Of a stretch of DNA of 64,000 bases, positions 56,014 to 64,000 are shown one piece after another. Where the stretch lies: the NCBI RefSeq assembly GCF_023703085.1, contig NZ_JAMQJY010000002.1, forward strand, positions 310,001-374,000. Direction: 5' to 3'. The DNA is from Alkalicoccobacillus plakortidis (GTDB taxonomy: Bacteria; Bacillota; Bacilli; Bacillales; Bacillaceae_D). Every line of letters begins with the position of its first letter. Positions within the stretch are counted from its first letter, which is position 1. The position numbers were made by a program, and so were the translations under genes. The notes below the pieces were generated by a model that saw nothing but the letters and a program-made list of their open reading frames with translations, did not search any database and had not been told where the DNA came from.

Positions 56014-56523
56014 TTATTCAATATGAGAGGCACACCAAAAAGTATGTACGAGACTATAAAATAATATGAGAGGCATGTCTACATAGTCATCATCAATTTC
56101 ACCCTCATATGACCTATTAATAGTGGATGTTCGTCTTGAACTTCCTATCTCTTCTTCATCTTCATTCATAAGAGTTGCTGTGCCATTAGAATTTATTTTC
56201 ATTATTATGATAGGATGATCATCTATTCGCATAACAATCTGATGAGATTTAAAAAAACCTTTAGGAAATTCTGCTTCTCCTATTATCTTTTCGTTTTTAT
56301 AAATCTCCCATTTTGTTCTGCCAAAAAGCTTTATCTCGGTTTGCTCGATTTTAAATTCATCAGAACTAGTAAATTCTTTTGCTACTATATTTACATCATA
56401 TTCTGGTTTTGATGTTTGTTTCGTAAAGTATCTTTCTAGTTGTCCGATCTCGCGGTTATCATGTTCAATTATAAAGGACTTATCTGATCTAGCTATAGCA
56501 GGCGCGGTGTATTCAAAAAACAT
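56014..56523 (-). CDS. Tubby C-terminal-like or LURP-like small protein, uncertain
   Basis: The protein has 169 residues with alternating beta-strand pattern (KLFGRTKWEIYKNEKIIGEAEFPKGFFKSHQIVMRIDD), which recalls Bacillus proteins annotated as tubby C-terminal-like. An end rich in Asp and hydrophobic residues follows (DDDYVDMPLILFYSLVHTFWC). There is no signal peptide. The family is a guess from pattern. The gene is flanked on both sides by repeat arrays. Confidence 0.5.
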   Translation of the reverse strand: MFFEYTAPAIARSDKSFIIEHDNREIGQLERYFTKQTSKPEYDVNIVAKEFTSSDEFKIEQTEIKLFGRTKWEIYKNEKIIGEAEFPKGFFKSHQIVMRIDDHPIIIMKINSNGTATLMNEDEEEIGSSRRTSTINRSYEGEIDDDYVDMPLILFYSLVHTFWCASHIE

Positions 56524-56610
56524 GTTAACCCTCCTTTCTCCTTTGTGTATTGTTTAGTGCTATACCCTAACTATTAAGAATTAGTTCTACTTGCTTATTT
56601 CCAATATATT

Positions 56611-56765
56611 ATTTTTGAGCACACTGGCCTCATTTTTAAGCATTATTAATTTTTTTGAGCATCGCTCCTATTTTTTAAACATATTCAAAGCTTTTCCGCG
56701 CATAATTCGATTTTTTGAGCGCCGGGCTTAATTATTTGAGCACTTGAGCGATATTTTTGAGCATT
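56611..56765. repeat. Degenerate T-tract array, 8 units, period about 20 bp
   Basis: Eight T-runs each followed by GAGC, AAGC, AAAC or CGCGC, at about 56617, 56638, 56657, 56677, 56697, 56717, 56738 and 56759. Steps are 19-21. Unit number, period and core match the array at 30181-30332, 26 kb away. Confidence 0.85.
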
Positions 56766-56804
56766 GGTATTCCGCATATTCTCCTCAACAGTACATTTAA
56801 ACGC

Positions 56805-56837
56805 AAAAAACCATTCCAGTTCAAAATTGGAACAGTT
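56805..56837 (-). terminator. Intrinsic terminator downstream of the 219-residue protein gene
   Basis: On the minus strand AACTGTTCC pairs with GGAATGGTT (two wobbles) and is followed by six T. Confidence 0.65.
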
Positions 56838-56868
56838 CTTTTATTATCTACTCCACTTTAAAAGTAGG

Positions 56869-57528
56869 TCAGCTCGATACGCATACTTCTTCTCCAGCAC
56901 GATTCCCGCCAAGCGAATTCTCCCACTCTTCTTCAAAGCACATATACCAAAACTGCGATTGATCTAATTTTGCAATGGCGTGTCTTGTTTCGGTACAGGA
57001 TTGTGGGTCAAATACATAGGCTTTAATTCGATCTAAATCGTGTAGTTGGTCGTAATATCGGTAAATCATTAATGCGTGTGACCCTAGTTTTTCGTTTCGT
57101 GATAGTACCATCTGGTTTAAGTAGTCGATACGCTCAAAATCATCTACATACTGAATGCCAATCACATGCTCTGGGTGGTAGCCTTCTTCTGTTTCAGTAA
57201 AAAGCTTTTCGATTGTCTCTTCGTCTTTTTTCGAAAGATTTTCTCTTTCTAGGTGCATGGAAAGAGAAATGTAGTTCTCTTTATCAATTCTTGCATCCAT
57301 CTTCCACCACGATAAATCCATCGGTCGTGATCTGCCATCTAGTTTGTTGATCTTTGAATCTTCTATGTACGATTCAAATCCTAACCACTCTCCTAAACGC
57401 GCGAAGTAGTCAATTTCTCGGCTTGTAAACATGGAACGGTTATGTTGCAAGGATAAATTTAATCTACGATAGTTCCGGACATAACCTTCAAAAAATTGCA
57501 TGAGGTGAAAAGAGGGATAATCGATCAT
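56869..57528 (-). CDS. Hypothetical protein, 219 residues
   Basis: It is a soluble, acidic, Tyr/Trp-rich protein with no signal peptide and no domain I recognise. The start is four bases after the stop of the acetyltransferase gene and its ribosome site AAAGGAG lies inside that gene, so the two are coupled. MDLSWWKMDARIDKENYISLSM and FWYMCFEEEWENS are its most distinctive stretches. It may act with the acetyltransferase, which is inference. Confidence 0.7.
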   Translation of the reverse strand: MIDYPSFHLMQFFEGYVRNYRRLNLSLQHNRSMFTSREIDYFARLGEWLGFESYIEDSKINKLDGRSRPMDLSWWKMDARIDKENYISLSMHLERENLSKKDEETIEKLFTETEEGYHPEHVIGIQYVDDFERIDYLNQMVLSRNEKLGSHALMIYRYYDQLHDLDRIKAYVFDPQSCTETRHAIAKLDQSQFWYMCFEEEWENSLGGNRAGEEVCVSS

Positions 57529-57531
57529 CGT

Positions 57532-58134
57532 TCACTCCTTTATTAGTTTCTTCTCAAAACAAATACATTCATGTACTCGCTTGAACGTTTTCTTAATCGT
57601 TTCTTGATCATCGCCTACATAATGGGCAAAGCCTTGAACAGGATAAAATTCTGCAATACTAGAGGATAGCGCTTCTTTTATTTCATCACCACTATCTACA
57701 AAGACCTGCAAATAGGAATCGACGTTTTCGAAATGGTTACTTTGATACCATTTATTCACCCATTCATCATCTCTGGTCCAAGCCTCCAGTCGATTGATCT
57801 TCTTTTCCTTTGCTTGTTTTTCAGCCTCTTCAAGCAATAAATGACCTATTCCTTTTCTGCGATAGTCAGGATGAACGGCAATATGCCAGATCATTCCTCC
57901 AGCCCTTCACCTCTTGAACAGACTGTTCTTTCTTTAAGTTCGTATTCAAGATCTAATAATCCAACTACTTGGTCACCCTCAACGGCCACTAACTCAATGG
58001 ATGGATTCTCATAGATTTCCTTTTGTCTAAGCACGTTATCAAAATAAGCTGTGTCCAAAAATGAAAGAACTCTACAGCGTAGCCAAGCTGGTTTCATCTG
58101 TTGGCTGATAATTTCGTATGATGATGATGTTCAC
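57532..58134 (-). pseudogene. GNAT family acetyltransferase, two apparent frameshifts
   Basis: The joined frame gives about 200 residues: MNIIIIRNYQPTDETS, then WLRCRVLSFLDTAYFDNV, ELVAVEGDQVVGLLDLEYE, and acetyl-CoA motif A MIWHIAVHPDYRRKGIGHLLLEEAEK. The first break is CCAAGC at 58083-58088 (removing A restores ETSWLRCRV). The second, at CCAGC 57899-57903, needs one more A (CCAAGC) to give EGLGGMIWHIAV. The start is a GTG at 58134 with a weak ribosome site. The two opposite errors at the same motif argue for a sequencing cause. The substrate is unknown. Confidence 0.8.
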
Positions 58135-58303
58135 CTCATTTTCAGCAAAATATTTGAAAGTCTTGGATTGTACTACATTGATCATTTCTTCATGTATAGG
58201 AAAGGGATAAAACTCCGAACATTCTTTTTTGAACTGGCATTTTTTTGATTGACTGCAAGGGTGGTTACTTTTTTGTGTTTTAAATCAAAGATCCCCACAA
58301 TAA

Positions 58304-58774
58304 CTATATCTCTATCTTCGCTATCAATTCCCCATCCTCATCAACTTGTCCCGTCTCTTCAATTCCTACATAAGCATACAGGTTTCTTGCTGCCTCATTT
58401 TCAGGTTCATATGAAAGATAGATCGCTACTGCTTCGCCTTTAGGAAATTCTTTTATGTAATCTATCGCTTTTAGGACAGCCGACTTGCCATATCCCTTCT
58501 TTTGGTGCAGTTTATCGATCATCAGCCTTACAATATTGTAGCAAGCTCCATCTCCATTTTCATGAACGTGCTCATAGGTCATCATGAAACCAATTAAAGT
58601 CTCATCCGTATAAATGGCAAAAGGCATTACTGTGGTTTCCCCTTCTACCGTAGCCACGTACGCTTGTGCAAGGCTGTATACATTAGATGCAACAAAATGT
58701 TTTTGCCCTTCATCGACTTCTAAGTTCAGACATCTATCAAAGTTTTCCCACGTAATTTCTCTAAACTCAATCAT
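58304..58774 (-). CDS. GNAT family acetyltransferase (BltD/spermidine-type)
   Basis: The protein has 156 residues, beginning IEFREITWENFDRCLNLEVDEGQKHFVASNVYSLAQAYV, the pattern of Bacillus BltD-like diamine or spermine acetyltransferases. The CoA loop is LHQKKGYGKSAVLKAIDYI and a final ENEAARNLYAYVGIEETG follows. It overlaps the S41 peptidase gene by four bases (ATGA), so they are cotranscribed. The polyamine substrate is inference from similarity. Confidence 0.85.
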   Translation of the reverse strand: MIEFREITWENFDRCLNLEVDEGQKHFVASNVYSLAQAYVATVEGETTVMPFAIYTDETLIGFMMTYEHVHENGDGACYNIVRLMIDKLHQKKGYGKSAVLKAIDYIKEFPKGEAVAIYLSYEPENEAARNLYAYVGIEETGQVDEDGELIAKIEI

Positions 58775-60033
58775 TTTCCAGCCTCTTTCCGCAGGTACTC
58801 AACAGCTTTCTGCAAATCTACGTCTCTCTCAACATGCTCCGGTGTCCAAGGTACATACACGTTAGGCTCGATCCCTTTTCCAGTCATACCTAATCCTTGA
58901 TCAATACGAGATAATCGAGAGCTAGCATACATAAGTTCAAAACCTTCCTGCCATTCCTGTGTGACAAGGTTTGCATAATCGTTTACACCCATGGTTGGTC
59001 TGCCTAGGACCGTCACTTTGTTGGACTTTTTACAGAGTTCAACAAATGATTCTCCTGAACTGGCACATCCTGAGTCTGTTAGAATGACCACCTTTTTTGG
59101 GTAGTCTGTTCCTTTCACAAACGTATCTGGTAAAAATGTATCAAAATTAAACTCCACAAATTCATTACCTTGATGCTTCTCCCACTGATCCTTATATGCT
59201 TTTAGAAACATGAGAGCTTGCTCATCCTCTATTTGCTTAATATCATCTTCAAGCTCACGCAATGCGCGTTTTGCATTGTTAATTGTGCAATGATACAGCA
59301 TTTTATCTTCTGTATCTCTGAGCTCTACCCCTTCTTTTGGCATTAGAAAAGGTAGGAGCGGATAAAAGTTTGAATCACTTCCGCCACAATTTTCACGTAC
59401 ATCAATAATCCAGTTTTCCGTTTGCTGCAATAACTCTTGATTTTCTAGCACTAGCTTCATCATTGCATCAGGATTCATAAAATCTGTAAAGGTCAGCTTT
59501 ATTGAATCATTTGATAGAACTTCTAAGTTATACGACGCTTTGTATTCCCGTCTTTCAACTTGCTTGAACTGAACCGTACTGAGATTGCCTTCTTGCTCCA
59601 TCACTTCACCAAAACTATACTTCAACAAAATAGGAAGCCAATTCTCTCTTTCTGCATGATTTTCTTGTAGTAATCGACTATGTTTTTGTCTTAATTCTTC
59701 TACAGAATAGCCCCCTAATGAAAGAAAGCTCGTTCCTCTTTTAATTGAACTATCCGAGTGAACGTGTGTAACCACCAGCCTTTGCTCATATCTTCGTACC
59801 CTGAAGCCAGGATCTTTCATTTCTTTCCTCCGCACACTTGTATCCAGAAACCGAATATGATGATCCTTAAAATCTAGCAAATAATCCTGAACATGTTCAA
59901 CAAATTCTTCTCGAGTCATTGGGTTTTTCAGTCCCTTAAGAAACGCCTGAGGATCATCCCAACCTTGCTTGTCCTTCCAACCCGCATAATCATGATGCAT
60001 CGTATGTATAATCTCTTTTGCTATTTTCTCCAC
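58771..60033 (-). CDS. S41 family peptidase (C-terminal processing type)
   Basis: The protein has 420 residues. The protease core contains NWIIDVRENCGGSDSNFYPLLPFL and the nucleophile region ILTDSGCASSGESFVELCKKSNKVTVLGRPTMG, followed by GKGIEPNVYVPW. These are tail-specific protease/S41 motifs (Ser nucleophile in SSGES). No signal peptide or PDZ domain is obvious, so it may be cytoplasmic. It is first in an operon with the acetyltransferase. Substrate unknown. Confidence 0.88.
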   Translation of the reverse strand: MEKIAKEIIHTMHHDYAGWKDKQGWDDPQAFLKGLKNPMTREEFVEHVQDYLLDFKDHHIRFLDTSVRRKEMKDPGFRVRRYEQRLVVTHVHSDSSIKRGTSFLSLGGYSVEELRQKHSRLLQENHAERENWLPILLKYSFGEVMEQEGNLSTVQFKQVERREYKASYNLEVLSNDSIKLTFTDFMNPDAMMKLVLENQELLQQTENWIIDVRENCGGSDSNFYPLLPFLMPKEGVELRDTEDKMLYHCTINNAKRALRELEDDIKQIEDEQALMFLKAYKDQWEKHQGNEFVEFNFDTFLPDTFVKGTDYPKKVVILTDSGCASSGESFVELCKKSNKVTVLGRPTMGVNDYANLVTQEWQEGFELMYASSRLSRIDQGLGMTGKGIEPNVYVPWTPEHVERDVDLQKAVEYLRKEAGK

Positions 60034-60245
60034 AAAGTCACCTCACACCTAATATTCGACATATATAGAAATAAACCTTCATTAAATTCCTCTCTCTCCT
60101 ATTGACCTGGAATGCATTTCATATAATAAGATCAAATAAGCCACTCGTCGGCGTCATTCGAGCTGAAGCGTAACGACGGTGGCATTTTGTCGTGCTGACA
60201 GAGTATGATGGAAATAAATCGTTTATAAAATAGGAGCTATTTACA

Positions 60246-61207
60246 ATGACAACCATACATGATATTGCAAAACTGGCTGGCGTTTCAGCTTCAACTGTCT
60301 CAAGAGTTTTGAATAACCATCCATATGTACAACAAGAGAAGGTAGAAGCTGTTCAAAAAGCAATCAACGAAACAGGTTACATTCAAAATATACATGCCAT
60401 TCACTTAAAAAAAGGATCCACCAATCTAATCGGAATTGTGGTGCCATTTTTGGATCAGCCTTATTTTAGCCAAGCTCGTTGATGGAATCGCAAAAGCCGT
60501 TTCTAAGACAGACTTTCATATCCTAATCTTTCAAACTCAATATGTTGAGTCAAAAGAGCTTGAAGCTCTTGAACTCTTAAAAACTAAACAAATTGATAGC
60601 TTAATCTTCTGTTCGCGAAATGTAGGGTTGGATGTCATTAAGAAATACAGCAGAAGTGGTAAAATTGTGTTACTCGAGGATGTTCAAGTAGAGGGAATGA
60701 GTTGCACGTATATGAATCACTATCATTATTTTAGCGCTGCTCTGGAGTATTTATTTGAGAAAAATCATAACCGAATTGGCATTTGCATAAGCCGTGGGAA
60801 TAGTACAAGCAGTTTTCAGCGTAAAAAAGCATTTGAAGATTTTTGTGAAAGAAACCAAGCTTCCCTTAAATGAAAATGATATTTTTACTGATTGCTTATA
60901 CTTGGACGATGGTATGCAACTTGCAGATAAACTTTTTCATACGATGGATCGACCTTCCGCTTTACTAGTAACAAACGATCAAGTCGCAGCTGGTCTGTAT
61001 ACGGCGTCTATAAATCTAGGTTGGACGGTCCCCGATGACATTGCAATCATTGGATTTGATAATCAGCCCATCTCAAAAGCACTAAACATGAGCACAATTC
61101 ATATACCCTTCAATTCTGTTGGAGAGCAACTTATCACACAGGCCACTCAGGCAACCATTTCTCACCACGAGATAAAATTAGACTTTATCGAAAGGGGCAC
61201 AGTTTAA
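60246..61207 (+). pseudogene. LacI family transcriptional regulator, two apparent frameshifts
   Basis: Three frames join into about 319 residues: N-terminal helix-turn-helix TIHDIAKLAGVSASTVSRVLNN with hinge, then a periplasmic-binding-protein-like domain (LIGIVVPFLDQPYFSQ, LLVTNDQVAAGLYTA, IGFDNQPISK). Both breaks are CCAAGC: at 60470-60475, removing A gives FSQLVDGIAKAV, and at 60855-60860, removing A gives RNQLPLNENDIF. AGGAG precedes the ATG by nine bases. No sugar operon is adjacent, so its targets are unknown. The protein is probably intact in the organism. Confidence 0.88.
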
Positions 61208-61344
61208 ATTATCATTAAAACCGCATAAACTAATAAACCAACAACAAGAATAAACCCACCAACCATAACAAAACCGTAGACAAATCCTTTACCCATTGCA
61301 AATAAATCTAATGTCATTTCTTTAAATAGATTTATAATAAACAT
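61204..61344 (-). CDS. Small membrane protein, 46 residues
   Basis: This frame has a strong GGAGG-TTACAT-ATG start and encodes MFIINLFKEMTLDLFAMGKG followed by a strongly hydrophobic helix (GFVMVGGFILVVGLLVYAVL). It overlaps the convergent LacI gene end by four bases. It looks like a real small membrane protein by its ribosome site, but has no recognised family. Confidence 0.6.
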   Translation of the reverse strand: MFIINLFKEMTLDLFAMGKGFVYGFVMVGGFILVVGLLVYAVLMII

Positions 61345-61590
61345 ATGTAACCTCCGTTATAAAGAGCCATCACCCGCTTCAGGTAGCTCATGATATTCTT
61401 CTTTTTATAGATAATCTCTTGACGTTTTTCGTAGGAGAGTCCATTACAGTTGGCAGCCAACCAAAATGAAACTAAAACTAATAGGAAAAACGTTCATTCC
61501 TTAAACATATGACTTAAGACAATAGGAACCACCTGTCTCTGAAGGTATACTTTTAGGTGGCAAGTAACATAGAGAAAGAAGGACTCAAAA

Positions 61591-61977
61591 ATGGACATTT
61601 CCTCTAGCTTATCTATTGCTGTCATGGCTTTACTTCTCTTAATAGCATGCTTCCAACTACTCCTTGCACTTGGCTTGCCGTTTGGTGAATATGCAATGGG
61701 AGGATTTCATACCATACTACCTAAAAACTTACGAGTTGTAAGCTTAATTAATGCTGTTATTTTATTATTTATAGGCTTAGTATTCTTAGTACATACAAAT
61801 AAAGTAACCGTATTAACATTTTTACCGACTTCTATTTTAGTATGGGTATTCACCGTATTTTTGGCACTTAACACCATCGCCAATGCCTTCTCTAAAAGTA
61901 CAAAAGAACGAGTCGTGATGACCCCTATATCTGGGCTATTATTTATATTGTGCTTGATGATTGTTCTGTTGAATTGA
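61591..61977 (+). CDS. Four-span membrane protein, unknown
   Basis: The protein has 128 residues with four membrane helices and short loops. A conserved-looking loop GLPFGEYAMGGFHTILPKNLRVVS lies between spans one and two. AAGAAGGA precedes the ATG. Similar small membrane proteins occur in Bacillaceae as hypotheticals. No function is assigned. Confidence 0.72.
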   Translation: MDISSSLSIAVMALLLLIACFQLLLALGLPFGEYAMGGFHTILPKNLRVVSLINAVILLFIGLVFLVHTNKVTVLTFLPTSILVWVFTVFLALNTIANAFSKSTKERVVMTPISGLLFILCLMIVLLN

Positions 61978-62030
61978 CTAGTTTCCCAAAATAACTATTC
62001 GACATACCATGCCAAAATCCTCTTACGTAG

Positions 62031-62062
62031 AAAAAAGACAATTGCAATGGAGCAATCGTCTT
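62031..62062 (-). terminator. Intrinsic terminator after the macrolide phosphotransferase
   Basis: On the minus strand AAGACGATTGC pairs with GCAATTGTCTT (one wobble) and is followed by T6. Confidence 0.78.
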
Positions 62063-62975
62063 ACTTGCTATCCGTTTTAACTTGTAACGTCTCTTTCACC
62101 ATCTCTAAGTACTCTTCGCTTCCTGAAATCAGTGCAAACTCAGCTATCGCAACCGGATAGGCTGCTTCCAACTCAATAATATGCTCTTTCATTTTTGACC
62201 AGACGTACCCTCCTGCTTCCTCATAGGCTTGGATAAGCATCTCAAGACCTGCTTCTCCAAACACCTTGTAGTGAGCAACAAAATCACTCGATACATCCGT
62301 CACTTGAGCTTCGGTCCAATCGATTAGTCCAGTTACGTTACATGCATGATCTATTAAGATGTGGCCAGGGTGTATATCTCCATGAATGAATCCAGTTTGC
62401 TTTGGCCACATCTCATCATTTTCTACCCAGATCTGCCAACGTTCCCATAGAGCATCTCCTACACCTAGCTTTTCTTTTACAGCTCGCATTCGTGCTCTCA
62501 TTGATTGCTGAGCTTCTTCTGGCGTATGAGTGGTTAGACCAACCGCTCTTGCTCTTTCTACATCTACAGAGTGTAACTCAACCAACACTCTTGCTAATGT
62601 ATGATGGAATCGATCGGGAATATCTTCAACCTCAACCTCCCATACATAGTTCATGATCTCATGATCAATTGTGCCAAGTGGAACTCCGTTTAACTTCTTA
62701 TACGCAATTAATTCATCCGTATAAATCTCCCACCTCGGAGCTTGAAAGGCAATCACCTGCTCATTCACCACATCGAGCGCCAACTTCTCAGGCTTAGTCC
62801 GAGCGATTACATCCTCACGTCTTGGAATCCGCAGTACCCATTCATAACCTTCTTGATCCTCTGCAAATACCGCTTGAAAATCTAATCCTGACTCATTCAT
62901 GATTAAGGAACTTTCTTTTATTGGCAACCCATGCTCGGTTGCTAACTGAATGACTTCATTTTTTGATAGACTCAT
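62061..62975 (-). CDS. Macrolide 2'-phosphotransferase family protein
   Basis: The protein has 304 residues of the aminoglycoside-phosphotransferase fold. [25 protein letters not shown] is the Mph-type nucleotide site, the catalytic loop is [15 protein letters not shown], and the metal-binding Asp is in GLIDWTEAQ. Overall it matches Mph(A)/Mph(B)-type enzymes, which inactivate macrolides by phosphorylating the desosamine 2'-OH. The start at 62975 follows GAGGGAGCG. It is probably an intrinsic chromosomal gene with no mobile signs nearby. Activity on macrolides is likely but unproved. Confidence 0.88.
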   Translation of the reverse strand: MSLSKNEVIQLATEHGLPIKESSLIMNESGLDFQAVFAEDQEGYEWVLRIPRREDVIARTKPEKLALDVVNEQVIAFQAPRWEIYTDELIAYKKLNGVPLGTIDHEIMNYVWEVEVEDIPDRFHHTLARVLVELHSVDVERARAVGLTTHTPEEAQQSMRARMRAVKEKLGVGDALWERWQIWVENDEMWPKQTGFIHGDIHPGHILIDHACNVTGLIDWTEAQVTDVSSDFVAHYKVFGEAGLEMLIQAYEEAGGYVWSKMKEHIIELEAAYPVAIAEFALISGSEEYLEMVKETLQVKTDSK

Positions 62976-63014
62976 TTTCTCACGCTCCCTCTTCTTAAAA
63001 GTGCACTCCATTCT

Positions 63015-63590
63015 TTAACATTTAATTCTATTTAATTTCCGGTTTATTTCATTCAGATAAAAATAGTTAGGATCAAATTTCCGTCCACCCGTATCTTTTT
63101 CAGCCCAGAGTAACATGAAATTGTAATCCTCATGAGTAGGATCACTTATAACCTTTCTGAATTCCTCGTAGCCATCAGGACCACCAACATCTTCTGGAGG
63201 GCGATTTTTGGCACCATCGATACAAATTGGAGTATGTTTTTCTTCATCAACAATAACAATTTTTTCAACAACTACTTTATGCTGCCACGAATCACCAAAA
63301 TCGTATTCATATATAAACGTTTTATGTTGATTGAAAACAGTATCAATCTTTGTTCTTTTTGGATGTCTCTCGTCTTCATGCAATTGAAATTCCATATCAG
63401 GTTCTTTAATAAGAAAATCTGGAAACTGAAATGAAAATAAGTGATAATCCTGCCAATCAAATGCAGCTTGAATTACCTTATGAAATTTGTGAAACGTAAT
63501 TCCACTCGGAACCAGCACTCTTCTCCAAATTGCTGGTTTAATATCATTTAACGTAATCTTGACCTGATAATATTCTCTTTCATTACTCAT
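63015..63590 (-). CDS. Plasmid pRiA4b ORF-3-like family protein
   Basis: The protein has 191 residues with the family hallmarks: YQVKITLNDIKPAIWRRVLVPSGITFHKFHKVIQAAFDWQDYHLF, then YEYDFGDSWQHKVVVEKI and CIDGAKNRPPEDVGGPDGYEEF. The start at 63590 follows GAGGTG. An in-frame GTG lies at 63599. It is 39 bases upstream of the phosphotransferase gene on the same strand. No function is established. Confidence 0.88.
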   Translation of the reverse strand: MSNEREYYQVKITLNDIKPAIWRRVLVPSGITFHKFHKVIQAAFDWQDYHLFSFQFPDFLIKEPDMEFQLHEDERHPKRTKIDTVFNQHKTFIYEYDFGDSWQHKVVVEKIVIVDEEKHTPICIDGAKNRPPEDVGGPDGYEEFRKVISDPTHEDYNFMLLWAEKDTGGRKFDPNYFYLNEINRKLNRIKC

Positions 63591-63715
63591 CTTTATCACC
63601 TCACTTATAAAATTAACATACTACATTCATTAAAACATTCAGAACCACTGCATTATCATATTAAAACAGCAAATGGTAGAATATTTATGGATAGAACAAC
63701 TAAGGAGGTCCCAAC

Positions 63716-64000
63716 ATGGCACAACACAGCTTTCACCTTAAAGCAAACTGGCCAGGCTTACGAAACGATGTAGGTGATATTGAATCAGGCAATCTCATCA
63801 CAAAAATCTCCATCCCACCAGAAATGGACGGACCTGGTGTTGGAACAAACCCCGACGAAATGCTGCTTGGAGCCGCAGCCACCTGCTATATTATCACTCT
63901 CGCAGCCATGATGGAGCGTAGTAAATTAGAGAAAACTGGTCTGACAATGACATCAGAGGGCATTGTAGATGTCACAAAAGGTGTGATTACCTACAAAAAG
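63716..64000 (+). CDS. OsmC-family peroxiredoxin-like protein (partial, C-terminus outside window)
   Basis: The first 95 residues are visible, after a strong AGGAGG. WPGLRNDVGDIESGNLITKISIPPEMDGPGVGTNPDEMLLGAAATCYIITLAAMMER matches the OsmC/SACOL1771 subgroup, in which a Cys in LLGAAATCY is the first peroxidatic-type residue. The second Cys would lie beyond the edge. A hydroperoxide reductase role is predicted from the family. Confidence 0.9.
   Translation, partial: MAQHSFHLKANWPGLRNDVGDIESGNLITKISIPPEMDGPGVGTNPDEMLLGAAATCYIITLAAMMERSKLEKTGLTMTSEGIVDVTKGVITYKK

Larger units (their letters stand above)
56524..56868. other. Intergenic stretch carrying a T-tract array
   Basis: This 345-base gap is filled by the eight-unit T-tract array (listed separately) and a terminator at 56805-56837. 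No gene is supported. Confidence 0.6.

Overview
The window is one contiguous stretch of a low-GC Gram-positive chromosome, almost certainly a Bacillaceae member, possibly an alkaliphile-type Bacillus relative (genus is inference). The grounds are AGGAGG-type ribosome binding sites, many intrinsic terminators, Bacillus-type glycerol antitermination (GlpP), AraR-like and CcpA-like operators, a Bce-type peptide-sensing ABC module, and families such as DUF1186, DUF418 and holin-like toxins. No tRNA, rRNA, CRISPR array or prophage was seen. The only insertion sequence found is one IS3-family copy.

Layout. 1-2317 (minus): two-component system plus the start of an ABC exporter. 2383-4279 (plus): ECF sigma factor and a large membrane anti-sigma-like protein. 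4669-7868 (minus): Cys-rich small protein, GH51 arabinofuranosidase with AraR-like and cre-like sites, and a flippase. 7981-12789 (minus): glycerol catabolism, glpF-glpK-glpD-glpP, with two leader terminators that fit GlpP control. 12985-17930 (minus): sensor kinase and a heterodimeric multidrug ABC exporter. 18165-22947 (minus): a Bce-type detoxification module preceded by two tiny paralogous hydrophobic peptides. 23180-33389: TetR/MATE pair, a hydroxyacid dehydrogenase, glutaminase, TrhO, glycerol dehydrogenase and small conserved proteins. 33494-43574: SWIM-SNF2 helicase, NUDIX, an ABC-F ribosome-protection gene behind an apparent leader-peptide attenuator, an acetyltransferase, a CAP-domain protein, an Na+ symporter and a holin-like type I toxin. 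43805-49490: DUF418 protein, the IS3 copy, a 20-bp repeat field, an acyl-CoA thioesterase/BAAT hydrolase, and small lipoprotein and membrane genes. 49618-55690: a second two-component/ABC module with an HD phosphohydrolase. 55691-64000: repeat arrays, acetyltransferases, S41 peptidase, LacI regulator, macrolide phosphotransferase, a pRiA4b-like protein and an OsmC-type protein.

Two patterns cut across the genes. First, nine genes are broken by about 15 one- or two-base indels. Eight of these are the same event, an extra A turning CCAGC into CCAAGC (GCTGG into GCTTGG on the other strand), and one is the reverse. Correcting them restores family-conserved protein sequence each time, so the breaks look like a motif-specific sequence or consensus error rather than decay. 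Second, several intergenic regions carry degenerate arrays with the same period of about 20 bp, three of them built on T-tracts.

Functionally the window is rich in envelope-stress and antibiotic-response functions: three two-component/ABC sets, a BceR-type operator, an attenuator-controlled ABC-F gene, an AAC(6')-like acetyltransferase, a macrolide phosphotransferase and a MATE pump. Carbon-source genes under catabolite-type control make up a second theme.
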